Assembly: GCA_949715645.1 (NCBI GenBank)
Contig: OX454526.1
Location: 50,092,556 to 50,156,555 of the forward strand
Direction: 5' to 3'
Length of the DNA: 64,000 nucleotides
Source of the DNA: Portevinia maculata
Lineage: Eukaryota > Arthropoda > Insecta > Diptera > Syrphidae
The notes beneath the pieces are model-generated. The model did no database searches. It had not been told where the DNA came from and saw only the letters and a list, made by a program, of their open reading frames with translations. The position numbers were made by a program, and so were the translations under genes. Shown here piece after piece: positions 42,786 to 52,870 of the stretch. Positions within the stretch are counted from its first letter, which is position 1. The number at the start of each line of letters is the position of its first letter.

Positions 42786-43024
42786 CAGCCTTATTGTGAG
42801 TTTCGCCCGGAAAATATTTCGCCTGGCGAAATTCTGTCCGCCCGGAATTTTAAAAGCTATTGTGAGTTTCGACTGAATGATATTTCACTTCGAATCGACA
42901 GTGACATTTCGAACACAGAAGAACACCGCTAATTTGGTTGGTCTTGAAGTAAATGTGGACGAGACTAAATACATGCTATCACCAAAAAAAAATATATATC
43001 TGTATAAATATATTTTTTATCGTT

Positions 43025-44230
43025 GACGCTATCCAAGGATCGGTAAAGCTTTTTTTACAAAATATTTTATATCTTTGTTGTGGTCCTTCATGACAGATAT
43101 CGCTTCCCCCACTTTCGCACAAAGTTCTTTATGAGTTTGAAGCTCCTCCATGAAGACTTCTTGGGTACTCATTTTCCAATCTTTTGTCTCTTGGCATTCC
43201 GACGGGACGCTAAAGCAGATGCAAGCGCACTTAAGCGGCAACAACCTTTTGAATTCCGCCCAATCCGGATTTCGTGAGAAAATGAGTTGTAAAACTGCAC
43301 TTTGACTTGTTATAGACGACATCCGCAATGGCCTCGCTGAGCGCTCATTCTTCGTCCATGCCACTCTCCTATGGAACTCATTACCCATTACACTAAGGAG
43401 AACCACAAACACAGGCACATTCAAAACTAATCTGTTTAAACACTTGGCCAGTGATACATAAGATTTATTTGTTGTCATATATTTTTATTTATTTTGTTAT
43501 TAATTCGTTCCATTTATGTAATTTTCCAATTAAATTAGATGTAGTCTGTCCTCACCTATTTCTAATGTTGAATTTGCTTTTGAACTTATGAATTTTGTCA
43601 AGACCTCACAAACTATAAGATTTAATCTTACTGTGAACCTATTGAATTGAAATAAATATGAAATATGAAATATGAAATATGAAGCAGGAGTGGTTGCTTG
43701 ATCGCTGTTATTTTCAGGTACAACTTGAGGGTCAGAAGGTGGCAACGTCATAACTTCAGCACTCTGTTGGTGCTGTTCTCCATCATTTCCAAATGTGTTC
43801 AACAAATCTTCAATCGGAATTTCATTTTCCACATCGGCAAGTCTTCTTTTTTGGGGTAGATTTAATCCAAACGATTGCGAAGTTGCGACACCTTCAACTA
43901 CTTCCTTCATTCCAACGAGTTGGAAAATAGCCTCTTCGGCAGGAGAGAATTTTTGTGTTCTGTTTGGCCCACCTCCTGTTCCTCTTTGATTTATTTTATT
44001 TGCAGCCGCCTTTTTTCGCACGTACCGTTTTTGGTCACTCCAAACCTAATAATTAAAATATAATTTTTTTTTGAGTCCTTAGCACAGAGAATACAATTTA
44101 AACTTCTTTTTTTATCCTTACTCTCTTTAACGAAACCCGTTGCAATTTCAGGGTTTTCCTGCATTTTGCTAAGCAGCAGGTTGCTTTGCCTCCAATTTAT
44201 AGATTTGCTTCTTATATAAAAATAAAATGT
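43025..44230 (-). pseudogene. Myb/SANT-like DNA-binding protein of a Harbinger element
   Basis: From right to left: LLLSKMQENPEIATGFVKES (start of the SANT-like fold), a gap that may be an intron, VWSDQKRYVRKKAAANKINQ with TGGGPNRTQKFSPAEEAIFQ (end of the fold), an acidic middle with PIEDLLNTFGNDGE, the LINE insertion, and a C-terminal helix MSTQEVFMEELQTHKELCAK ending KKALPILG. This matches the accessory DNA-binding protein of PIF/Harbinger transposons (zeste-like/MSANTD type). In intact elements it helps the transposase enter the nucleus and bind the ends. The insertion inactivates this copy. Confidence 0.78.
43235..43690 (+). mobile_element. 5'-truncated jockey/CR1-like LINE with (AAATATG)n tail
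   Basis: Plus strand gives SGFREKMSCKTAL and VIDDIRNGLAERSFF (RT), jumps to the pol C-terminus LLWNSLPITLRRTTNTGTFK then NLFKHLASDT, and ends in AAATATGAAATATGAAATAT repeats. It interrupts the Myb-like gene. Confidence 0.75.
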
Positions 44231-44404
44231 ATTTATATTATTTTTGCTCTGAATGACGTTTAATTCCGCCCGAATTGAGAACTGCCAATAAGGGGAATCT
44301 TTCGAACATGCAATTTTTTTCGCCCGAGATTCACAATAGGCGAAAAGAAAAAAGGGATTTTTTTCGGGTGGAAACTTGTTTACGCGAAACTCACAATAGG
44401 GCTG

Positions 44405-44799
44405 ATTAAGATAAAGATACTCGTACATTGAAAAATAAAGATTAAGAAAAAAAAGTTTTCAGCTCCCATGCTGTTCACTAAAAATAATAATCAATAAAAA
44501 CCAAGGTTGTGTATTTGCCCTACATGCACCGACTCCTCCTATCATTTCATAGAGCTTTATTGAAAAGCTGAAAATAAGTTATATCAAATAAAATAAGCGT
44601 GCATACTTTTGGGAACAACATTCTTAAATTTAATTTTGGACAACGTTCAGCAGTTGCATATTTGTAATTTGTTTCCTTCTATCAAATCGAATGGTAAACA
44701 AGGCAAACTTACGAATGGGTTCTACTCAAAACCTCGGAGCAGTGTTCCAAAGACGGAAGAGTTTTAAACTGCAGTTCGACTAAAAGTAAGAATAAAACT
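44405..44799. other. No recognisable gene
   Basis: AT-rich linker, nothing recognised. Confidence 0.4.
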
Positions 44800-45300
44800 A
44801 TTATTCTTCAATTCGGTATTGCTTGACTGTCCGTGAATATGTGAATATTTGCAGTGTTTAATATGGTTGATGCATTCTTGAATAGCGTGGTTAGTTTAGG
44901 TTTAGGCTTAGGTGGTGCTCTGCGTGAAACCCACTTGGGCTTTTTCCCATTGGTGGTGTAATGTTGTGTTTAGGTTCGTATCCGTAGATACCAGCTCCAA
45001 CACCAGATTCTATTTAAGAACCATCCGAATACCACTATATGACGTTGTGGCTGTTTGGAGGGTAACTTCTCACCCATGATTCTCTATGGGGGATCTGGTT
45101 GAACCATAAAAGCAATTTGAAGGCGGTTTGCGACTGCGCAGTCATGGCAAGATCCGGAATTTCAGCGTGCAATGTCAGTTCGAACAGTTCGTCCTGCTAG
45201 GTAAGCACCCAATGTGCACCATCTGAAGGCGCACTTGCCATCTGCCAGGACGTCTTTGTACACTTATCTAAAAGCATCTTGTGGCGCCGCCTAAGCTTTG
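44800..45300 (-). pseudogene. RNase H fragment of an I-like LINE
   Basis: Minus strand shows the RNase H start (DGSKIE-like, GAGIYG-like) in the same order as 53780-54140 (shared GACTGTCCGTGAATAT, CATTCTTGAATAG, ATTCTATTT.GAACCATC). Frames are broken. Confidence 0.55.
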
Positions 45301-45489
45301 TAGGTTCTGAAAGAAGATAGTAAGAAAAACATTTCTTTTCAATGACTGATTTATTACGAACCTAATAATAAACCGAAATTGTTATTCTAACTAAAGTCTT
45401 TGTACCAAAAAATCTTTTAACAAAATTGTTTCCACCATTTTCATTTAAATTTATGTATTCTTTTCCATTTCTTGACTGCGGTTCAAATA

Positions 45490-47218
45490 CAGGGTGGTGC
45501 ACCAATTGTGCAACAATAAGAAATTCAAATTTTTAATCAATGTATTTAATTTTTTTTTTATTGTATAGAAAATTCAATTTTATTTTATATACTCGTAACT
45601 TATTATTTTGGAGATGATAGACCGTAAATGACCTCCATGCTCATCCACGCATATGCGTGATCAGAAAAATAATCATTGCGGCCTGAAGGGCTGAAGTCGA
45701 GATCGCCTCAATTATTAGCCGTGTTTAGGTGATAAGTGTATAGCTAGCTCAGCATAATTTTACAATAAAACAACTAGATCGTATTCTATATTCACTTTTC
45801 ATTTTTAAGAATTTGTTCCCAGTGTTTGTACTTTAAAAGAGTGCGATTTGGATAATTATTAAAGCAAGGATGCAAATCCAAACTTATTTTTTGAAAGATT
45901 TTTGAACATCATAAAATCCGTTGTATTTGACAGCAAGGAAAAGAACGGATGCTTATTTTTGCCAATTTTTTTTAAATTTCTTCGCATAATTTTCATTGAA
46001 ATGAGGATTTTTTTGTTTAATCGACGAACACATCCACTATCTCTGCATAACAATCGGAATATTTTTGCTCCCAACTTATTTTACCGCCATCTAGTCCCTT
46101 TATGGCATCAACACTATATGTTCACGCAGTCTCAGTCTTCGACTGCTGACCTCTTTATCGTCAGCACTCATTTTTGTTATTGTTTACGTGTTAAATGTAG
46201 CTGTATCACCAAAACACGGCTATTGTCTTAATGGACTGCTTCAATTCAGTCAAACTCCTTGGTTTCTCTTTGTACATCTCCGCTCGACATAACCCCATAA
46301 AAAAGTCAGGTTGGTTGACCTTGGGGGACAGCAGCAACTGGAGCTTCTGGATACTAATTTGTTATTGAATTCGTTAACAGTTCTGGACATGTGTGCAGTT
46401 GCTATATCTTGCTGTAACCAAATGCTTTTGAAACGGACAAATGCTTCAACATCTTTAAATAACGGTCCCCATTGACAGTTACTGTTACACCGTTTTCTTC
46501 AAGGAAGTATGGCCCCACAATTCATCAAGGTAAAACTGCGCATCTCATAGTAACTGGTTCTGGGTGCAGCACCATCTCATGGAGTATTTCTATATTAGAT
46601 TCACTCGATATACGACAATTTTGCTTATTTACATCGCCGTTTAGATCAAAATGGGCATCATCAAACATAAACAAGCAATTTATGAAGCTGTTGTCTTCTT
46701 CGGTCATTTCAATAATTTTTTGGCAAAATTCCAGGCGAATATACAAATTCAGAGGTTTTAAGTTGCTTGCAATTTGGACTTTGTACGGAAACAAGTTTAA
46801 GTCATCACCGTCTGCTAACTCCAATTTGCGCCGATAAGTTTCGAATCGAAACGCTTGGGTTTGCCTGTATTGACGATGCAACAGGCGCGATTCTGTCTTG
46901 AACCCGAACATAGGGATCTCGCTGGTACGGTCTTCGTGCAATGCTTCCAAATTTGGCAAACATGCTAACCAGCTTTATAATGGTCCATCTACTTGGGGAA
47001 GTGCCGCCAAACTCCCGCATAAATTACCTTTGGACGGAAATGAAGGACAGCCAAGCATGGTACCGCTGGACTTTCCAAATCCTCTTTTCGGTATCCCAAG
47101 CATTCATTTCAATAAATCTAAATAGTAACCTGTCAATTAAAAAATAATAAGTGGATTACTCACACAGAAAAAAAGTTATTACGTTTTGGTTTTGTATCAC
47201 GATTCGTGCGCCGCACTG
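45490..47218 (-). mobile_element. Mariner-like transposon, decayed
   Basis: Ends CAGGGTGGTGCACCAATTGTG (left) and, in reverse complement, CAGTGCGGCGCACGAATCGTG (right), about 16 of 21 matching. TA flanks both sides. The transposase on the minus strand is in broken frames: a helix-turn-helix part (RREFGGTSPSRWTIIKLVSM, RPYQRDPYVRV; 46805-47020), then PYKVQIASNLKPLNLYIRLE, CLFMFDDAHFDLNGDVNKQN (first catalytic D), CRISSESNIEILHEM, and after 46500 ENGVTVTVNGDRY. The QQDGA box is not recognisable. Same family as 2297-3023. Confidence 0.72.
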
Positions 47219-47399
47219 TATAAAGGGTAAGAAATAAAGAAACCGAATCGAATTCAGCTTTAATAGTTTTAACCACATTTTCCCAGCAAAATTTTTTTTC
47301 TGTGATCTTTTGAAATATTTCTTTAAAATAAAATTTTATTATATTTAGTGTAATGCTCATCAAATGATTTAATCAACCATAAATTTTAAGCGTTCACTG

Positions 47400-47600
47400 T
47401 TAGGTTAGGTTAGGTTAGGTTTAGGTGGCTGTCGGCAGAAGCCGACACACTTAGACCAATTTAGGTCCATTGTGATACCACATATAATTATCTGCCTCAA
47501 CTCTGTAGATGGGACTGGCCAACGACACGCGGTTGTTCTCAAACGGTCCCCCATCTACGTACTAACCGCGCCCAACGTCGTTTAATTTCGGTGAAGCGTT
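47400..47600 (-). repeat. LINE 3' end with TTAGG run
   Basis: Four TTAGG units followed by GTCGGCAGAAGCCGACACAC and CATTGTGATACCACAT, resembling the 3' region of I-like LINEs at 18420 and 56690. No coding sequence left. Confidence 0.5.
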
Positions 47601-47959
47601 CACTAAATTGCCATCGAAAGAAAATCATTTGTTTTTCGTCTCAAAACACAGAGATGATTGAATTAAAGAGATACACTCCGTTCCACGTGTTTACAAACAG
47701 GTAGTTTCTTGATATAATTCGAAAATATGGGAAAAACCAAAGGCAATATAAGAAGGATGCATTATGTTTTTGTTGTAGAAAAAAAATTGGGATTGGGTAG
47801 ATAAATGCAATTTGTATGATGGTTTTCTCAATAAGGTCATAAAATTAGTCCTTTTTCGTTCCACCTGTTTACGTTACGAAATCTACCTGATAGAAGCTTG
47901 AACGGTAATAAAGCAACACAATTTTTTATGGAATAAATTCATTTGGGTTCTATTAAGAT
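47601..47959. other. No recognisable gene; possible Tc1 end
   Basis: CGTTCCACGTGTTTAC (47680) and CGTTCCACCTGTTTAC (47860) are near-identical direct repeats that may belong to the end of the Tc1 element at 47960. Confidence 0.4.
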
Positions 47960-48200
47960 TATAATAATAGTTTTTATTAATGTGTACTACTTCCCGATCG
48001 CTGTATCACTTCAAGATGCCTGCTATGAAGAGATTTATGCAGTTCTTCCAAGTAATTTAGTGAAATTTCTGACCAGGCTTGTTTTATGGCTTCAATTATT
48101 TCTTGCTGTTTGGAGTTTTGCTTTCCCTTTTCATAAACCTTTTTTGAAAGCCATCCCCCCACGTTTTCCATAATTTTGGTCAGGTGAATATGTCGGCCAT
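47960..48200 (-). pseudogene. Tc1-like transposase, C-terminal part
   Basis: Minus strand reads WPTYSPDQN (third catalytic box region), ENVGGWLSKKVYEKGKQ, AIKQAWSEISLNYLEELHKS and RHLEVIQRSGSSTH, the characteristic end of Tc1 transposases. The N-terminal part lies 4.2 kb away at 52452-52870. Confidence 0.82.
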
Positions 48201-48747
48201 ACTACGTCGCCTGAGAATTGTTTTGTTCCATATGCCATTGGTAATATTTCGAGAAAAATCCATTTAAAGGTTTGCGTACTTGGTACTCCGAAACTGTGTG
48301 ATACGATTTTTTTTTTATTTTATTAATTTGAAGTTAGTCTTATAAAGAGTTCACCTACCAATTTTCAAAGTGTTTTGCCAAACCGTTAACAAGCCACGTT
48401 AATTAACGTAAAAGTCTCCTTTTTTGACTTGTGTCCCACCTTATACATTTTGAAACTGATTTTATTTTCATACACGTGGAACACAAAAAAATGCATTTGG
48501 CACAAAGCAATTCTCATCCAAAATATTTAAAAGGCAAGAAAGCATGGAGTTGGATGCTGAAATTTAAAAAAAAATGATTTCATCTTTTTTGTTAACAAAG
48601 TTTTTATTCAAAAAATACAATAAAATAAGAAAATTGTTCAAAGTGTTTAGCATTAAATCAGTCAGTGAAAAATGTCAGATCAAATCAGATCAGAAAAGTA
48701 CAGCTTCGAGTCACAATGTTCTCCTCTCAGCTGTGAAATTTCAAATA

Positions 48748-51137
48748 CAGTCGAACCCGCTTAAGAGAAACGACAAAAAATCTCAATTTAAATTTCACTT
48801 AACCGGGTTTTTCACTTAAGCGAAACTCGGTTAACTGAAAAAAGTTTCAAATAAGCGAACCTTGGTTAACTGAAAAAAAGTTTCAGATAAGCGAATTTCG
48901 GGAAACCGAAAAAAAGTTTCTGTTAAACGGACTAAGAATAAAATCCAAAAGAATAAACAACCGGTAAAATTGAGTAGTAAGAACAAGGTATAAAAGCAAT
49001 TAAATCCATTTATTTATATACATACATATAAGAAAATAACACAGACAAAAAGAATTGTCATATGTAAGTAAATTAGGTATATTAATTTCTATGTAAAATC
49101 ATACAAGTTTGCACATTGACCCAAATTTAAAAAATGTTGCATGTACATATTTGTATGTGCATTAAACTTTGTTAAAAAAATTATCAATTTTCTTTTGCGA
49201 CAAAGACGAAACATGAAAGTTTGTCATTTTATTTTCGATTTCATCGACGACTTGTTCCAGCTGGTTGCACCCATGAAAATATCGCTTCACAAAACAAAGT
49301 GCATTGAACGTTTCATTTAGTGTCGGTTTTTGCATATGCAAATCACCATCCAATACTTCGACATCGGAGTCAACTTCAGCTTCTTGAGAAGAATTCTCGA
49401 ACTGCAGTTCTGCTTCATTAATGATGTATTCATCCGTCATATCTCCAAAACACGGAAGGTCTTCATCAATGTAGACCAGAAAATCAATTTCTTGTCTTAG
49501 CGTGTTCGAAAAAACACCGTCATCCTCCTCAGCATCTGCAATGATCCCTTCGTTAGGAGATGAAGTGAAACCTGCTATAGGGAAACCATTTTTATAGTCG
49601 ACGGGCTTACCATCGACCAAGCCCTTTTTATCATCTTTAAAGCTTCCTTAAGATTAATTTTTTTAGAGAAATCTGATAAAGAATATCCATTATCTTAATG
49701 AGGAAGTTGTTTTTTCGTAATGCATCTTCTGTAATGTGCTTTAAAGAATCGAATGATTCCTTGATCCATTGGTTGGATGAGAGAAGTCGTATTTGGTGGC
49801 AAAAGCTCAATTTTGATGTTTTCCAAGACAATATTGCCATCAAGCTAGTGGCAAGATGCGTTGTCTACAAGTAGCAATACCTTTTTCTTTGATGCTTTAA
49901 ACTTTGCGTCAAGTTCTCCCGTTATGGTTGTCCATAGTGAACCTGTCATCCTGGAATCGTACTGTTTTTGAAACATCTTGGATTACGTGACTTGCCTAAT
50001 AAGTTTTCAATGAATAAACAGCAAAATACTCAAGTTTCTTAGACAACATACCTACGCAATGAACCATTTTATCTGTTCCTGAAGAATTGGCAAGGAAAAG
50101 TATGGTAAGGCGGTCCTTTGGCAATTTCGCAGCTAGTGGTTTCTCCTTTCGGGCGACTAATGATCCTGTTGGCAATGCTTTGAACATCAACCCAGACTCA
50201 TCGGCATAATAAATGTCATCTGCCTCGTATCGTTGGAGAATGTCTGGCAAAACATTATTCACCCAATCTTGAGCAGCCTGTGAATCGGCAGAATTTGTCT
50301 CTCCATGAAGTCTTTTTAAGTGAATATTTTCTCTCTTTTTCCAACGATCTAACCATCCATTGGTTGGCTCAAAATCGACATTCAGCATGACAGAAAAAGA
50401 TTTGGCTTTATCCATTAGCATTGGTCCAGTTACTATGACGTTTTTCGATCGCATGTCCTTAAACCATATTGTCAATAAATTGTCCATTTTTTTGTCAGAT
50501 TTTGCAGGGCTACATTACGGATGTTATCTTTTTGTTTGATGATCATAGTTAAAGTTGGTGCACTGCAATTCAATTTCACAAAAATATGTAGCTTTTCTTG
50601 ACTCGCCTTTGTCAAACAGTTTTAAATGTTAAGTTTTTCTTTAATGGATAAACTAACAATCTTTTTGTGGCCACAGCACTGAAATTTTTTAATAAATATG
50701 AATAAATAAATTAAATTTTTATAAATAAATTAATTAAGTTTGTTTGCTTACACTTTGTGCCGACATTAAATTGAATTTATTGTGAACCTCCAAGAAAAGA
50801 ACAAAAGGATTCAAGCGAACAATAAATAATGGAAAATGCAACTGTCACTATGTAAACTGTACGTACATTTTGAATGGGAAATAAAACTCAAGGCCTTCTT
50901 ACTACTTTCTTCGATTTGAAAAAAAAAAAATCAGTTTTTCATTTAAGCGAAGTTCATTGCTATGAAAATTAAGTTTTTTGGAGAATATTTCAGATATCCG
51001 TGTTTTTCATTTAAGCGGGTTTCAGTAAAACGGAGTAGTTTATAAGAAATTCATTAGAAAAATTTTGGGGTTAGATAAGTTGTTTCAAATAAGCGGGTTT
51101 TTCAGTAAAACGGGTTTCAGACAAGCGGGTTTGACTG
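48748..51137 (-). mobile_element. Pogo/Tigger-like DNA transposon
   Basis: Ends CAGTCGAACCCGCTTAAG (48748) and, in reverse complement, CAGTCAAACCCGCTTGTC (51137), each flanked by TA. Subterminal DNA on both sides repeats AAGCGGGTTT / AAACCCGCTT-like blocks with CAGTAAAACGG or CGGTTAACTG. 2390 bp, close to the full size of the family. Confidence 0.9.
49162..50487 (-). pseudogene. CENP-B/Tigger-type transposase
   Basis: The first frame (49996-50487) has a CENP-B-like second helix-turn-helix (TNGWLDRWKKRENIHLKRLH) and the first catalytic box YYADESGLMFKALPTG, then LAAKLPKDRLTILFLANSSG. After a frameshift and stop near 49990 the second box VLLLVDNASCH follows (about 49870), a stop, then NIKIELLPPNTTSLIQPMDQ (third box). 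The last frame (49162-49620) gives an acidic tail ending KKIDNFFNKV. The N-terminal DNA-binding helix is truncated. Inactive. Confidence 0.85.
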
Positions 51138-51369
51138 TAGATAATCCCGTTTCGGGTTTTGAGTGAGCGTTGTACCGTCCATGTTTGGCCTGATGTCGAT
51201 TTGATCACAATTTGAACTCGTTCCATGTTATTCTTTCGATTTTTTTTTTAATATGTATGCGAATATTTGTAACATTAAACTAAGAAATACGATATCTCAT
51301 GCCAAACAAATAAATCAGTTGGCATCAGTACAATTTGAATTTTCAAATCTGACAAATTTCACTCGGGAG

Positions 51370-51475
51370 TCGGACAGAATCCCGAAAAACGTAATCCCTA
51401 AAGCCCAAAATCCCGAAAAGCCACAATCCCGAAAATCCAAAAATTCCGAAAGACCAAAATCCCGAAAATGAAACT
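51370..51475 (+). repeat. AATCCCGAAAA minisatellite
   Basis: Six degenerate copies of AATCCCGAAAA(N)CCAA about 16 bp long, with isolated copies at 51145 and 51915-51940. All lie inside the 4.2-kb element to the right of the Tigger insertion. Confidence 0.7.
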
Positions 51476-52451
51476 AAAAAATTTATTGTAGCAACAAAAA
51501 AATTTGGCAAATTTATTTTACAAAATAAACAAAATAAAAAACTTCAAATAAATAAAACATAACAAAAACAGTTCAAGTCTTACAAAAACATATCAAAAAC
51601 GATCCATGACAAAACAATATTTAATACAAGTTCATGTTGTACGCAATTCCTCTGAGATAACTTATTTCAGAACGCTTTCGCTGCTCACACTCATAGTAAA
51701 ATGGTTCATTCCTACTTAAGACTTCAAACGCAAAATGTCACTGATAATATAAAGTTTTTAATTATAAATGTTCACTGTCTAACAAAAATCTAGTCGGTCA
51801 GCTATCACACTATTTGAAATCAGCACAACTGAATGCACATTGCTAATTGCAAAACATTATTACGGGAAATGGAATGGACAAACACTTGTCTATTATACAT
51901 TCAAAATAAAATAAAGAATCCCGAAAACGCAAACCCGAAAAATTATTTAAAATGAAAAATTTGCGCAAATTTGCAGCACTATTCATGACCGCACCGAATT
52001 CATATCTTCATAATATCGAATATTATGTACACAACTGTAATGGAGGTGGAACAAACCAATACTAAAATTTTGTTTGCGATCAGTGACCCACATACATAGC
52101 TTTTCTTTAACACGAGTGCACGTAGGACAAACCAATTCTCACCTTTGTTTATATTTTCTGTATCTCTTGTCGCCGTGATATGAACAAAGCAATTCTCACA
52201 AAAAAATTGCTATAAATTATATGGAAAATTTGTCCCAAACGCCAAAAAATGGTTTATGGCACAAAACAATTCTACAAACGGTTGATTTTGGTGGATATGG
52301 GACAAAGTCGATGTTCGATATCTCGGGATTGGAAAGAGAAAGAGCAAATTGAATCACAGCTTTAAAAAGAGCATCTAAAATTACCATAGAATCCGTTCCT
52401 AACTCAAAAACGACAAAAGTGGCGTATGGAACAAAACAATTCTCAGGCGAC

Positions 52452-52870
52452 TCTAGTAGCTCTACATTTTGACTCTGAATCCAAGTTTTGGTTATTCTTG
52501 CGGTATGTATCGGTGCATTGTCCATCGTTGTCCACCAAACAATTCTGGAAAATGAGGGAAAGCTCTTTCCAGCATAGATTTGTAGTTGATTGCGGTCATT
52601 CTTGAGCTTTGAAAACTAAGGTTTGCAGTTCCGTAAAAGCTTACTGATCCCTATACCATTACTCCACCTCCCTTGCTGTGTCTTCTATCAAAGGTTAGTT
52701 CACCCTTCCTCAAATCATGGAAATAATAATTATATATATCAGGTCATTTCAAATTAATTTTTTTTTCGTCTGATGTGACTTATTGCAAAATCCAGTTGCT
52801 GACTTTTGCGTGCTGCGTTCAATGGTGTTTTTTTTTTCATTTTCTTGTGTCTAATATGGTTGGACTGTAT
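52452..52870 (-). pseudogene. Tc1-like transposase, catalytic N-terminal part
   Basis: Minus strand: HIRRKKN-like, GGGVMVWG-like and VSFYGTANLSFQ, RMTAINYKSMLERAFPHFPE, MDNAPIHTARITKTWIQSQN (second catalytic D), VELLE, then the 4.2-kb insertion. The C-terminus continues at 47960-48200. The open frame 52217-52525 is a chimera of Tc1 and inserted sequence. Confidence 0.82.

Larger units (their letters stand above)
42786..44404 (-). mobile_element. Harbinger-like element carrying only a Myb-like gene
   Basis: Ends CAGCCTTATTGTGAGTTTCG (42786) and, in reverse complement, CAGCCCTATTGTGAGTTTCG (ending 44404). Flanked by ATT on both sides (3-bp duplication, as for PIF/Harbinger). Further CGCCCGGAAT/ATTCCGCCCG subterminal matches. 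It encodes a Myb/SANT-like protein on the minus strand and no DDE nuclease. A LINE has inserted inside (about 43235-43690). Confidence 0.8.
48206..52451. mobile_element. 4.2-kb inverted-repeat element splitting a Tc1 gene
   Basis: The left end GTCGCCTGAGAATTGTTTTG continues TTCCATA; the right end is the exact complement over 27 bp and continues with one mismatch to about 32 bp. Outside it, the Tc1 reading (…VELLE | WPTYSPD…) is continuous. Inside are a 2.4-kb Tigger-like transposon, a CCCGAAAA minisatellite, and further single copies of ACAAA(A/G)CAATTCTCA at about 48498, 52130, 52185 and 52265. No transposase of its own was recognised. Superfamily unknown; target duplication not clear. Confidence 0.72.
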
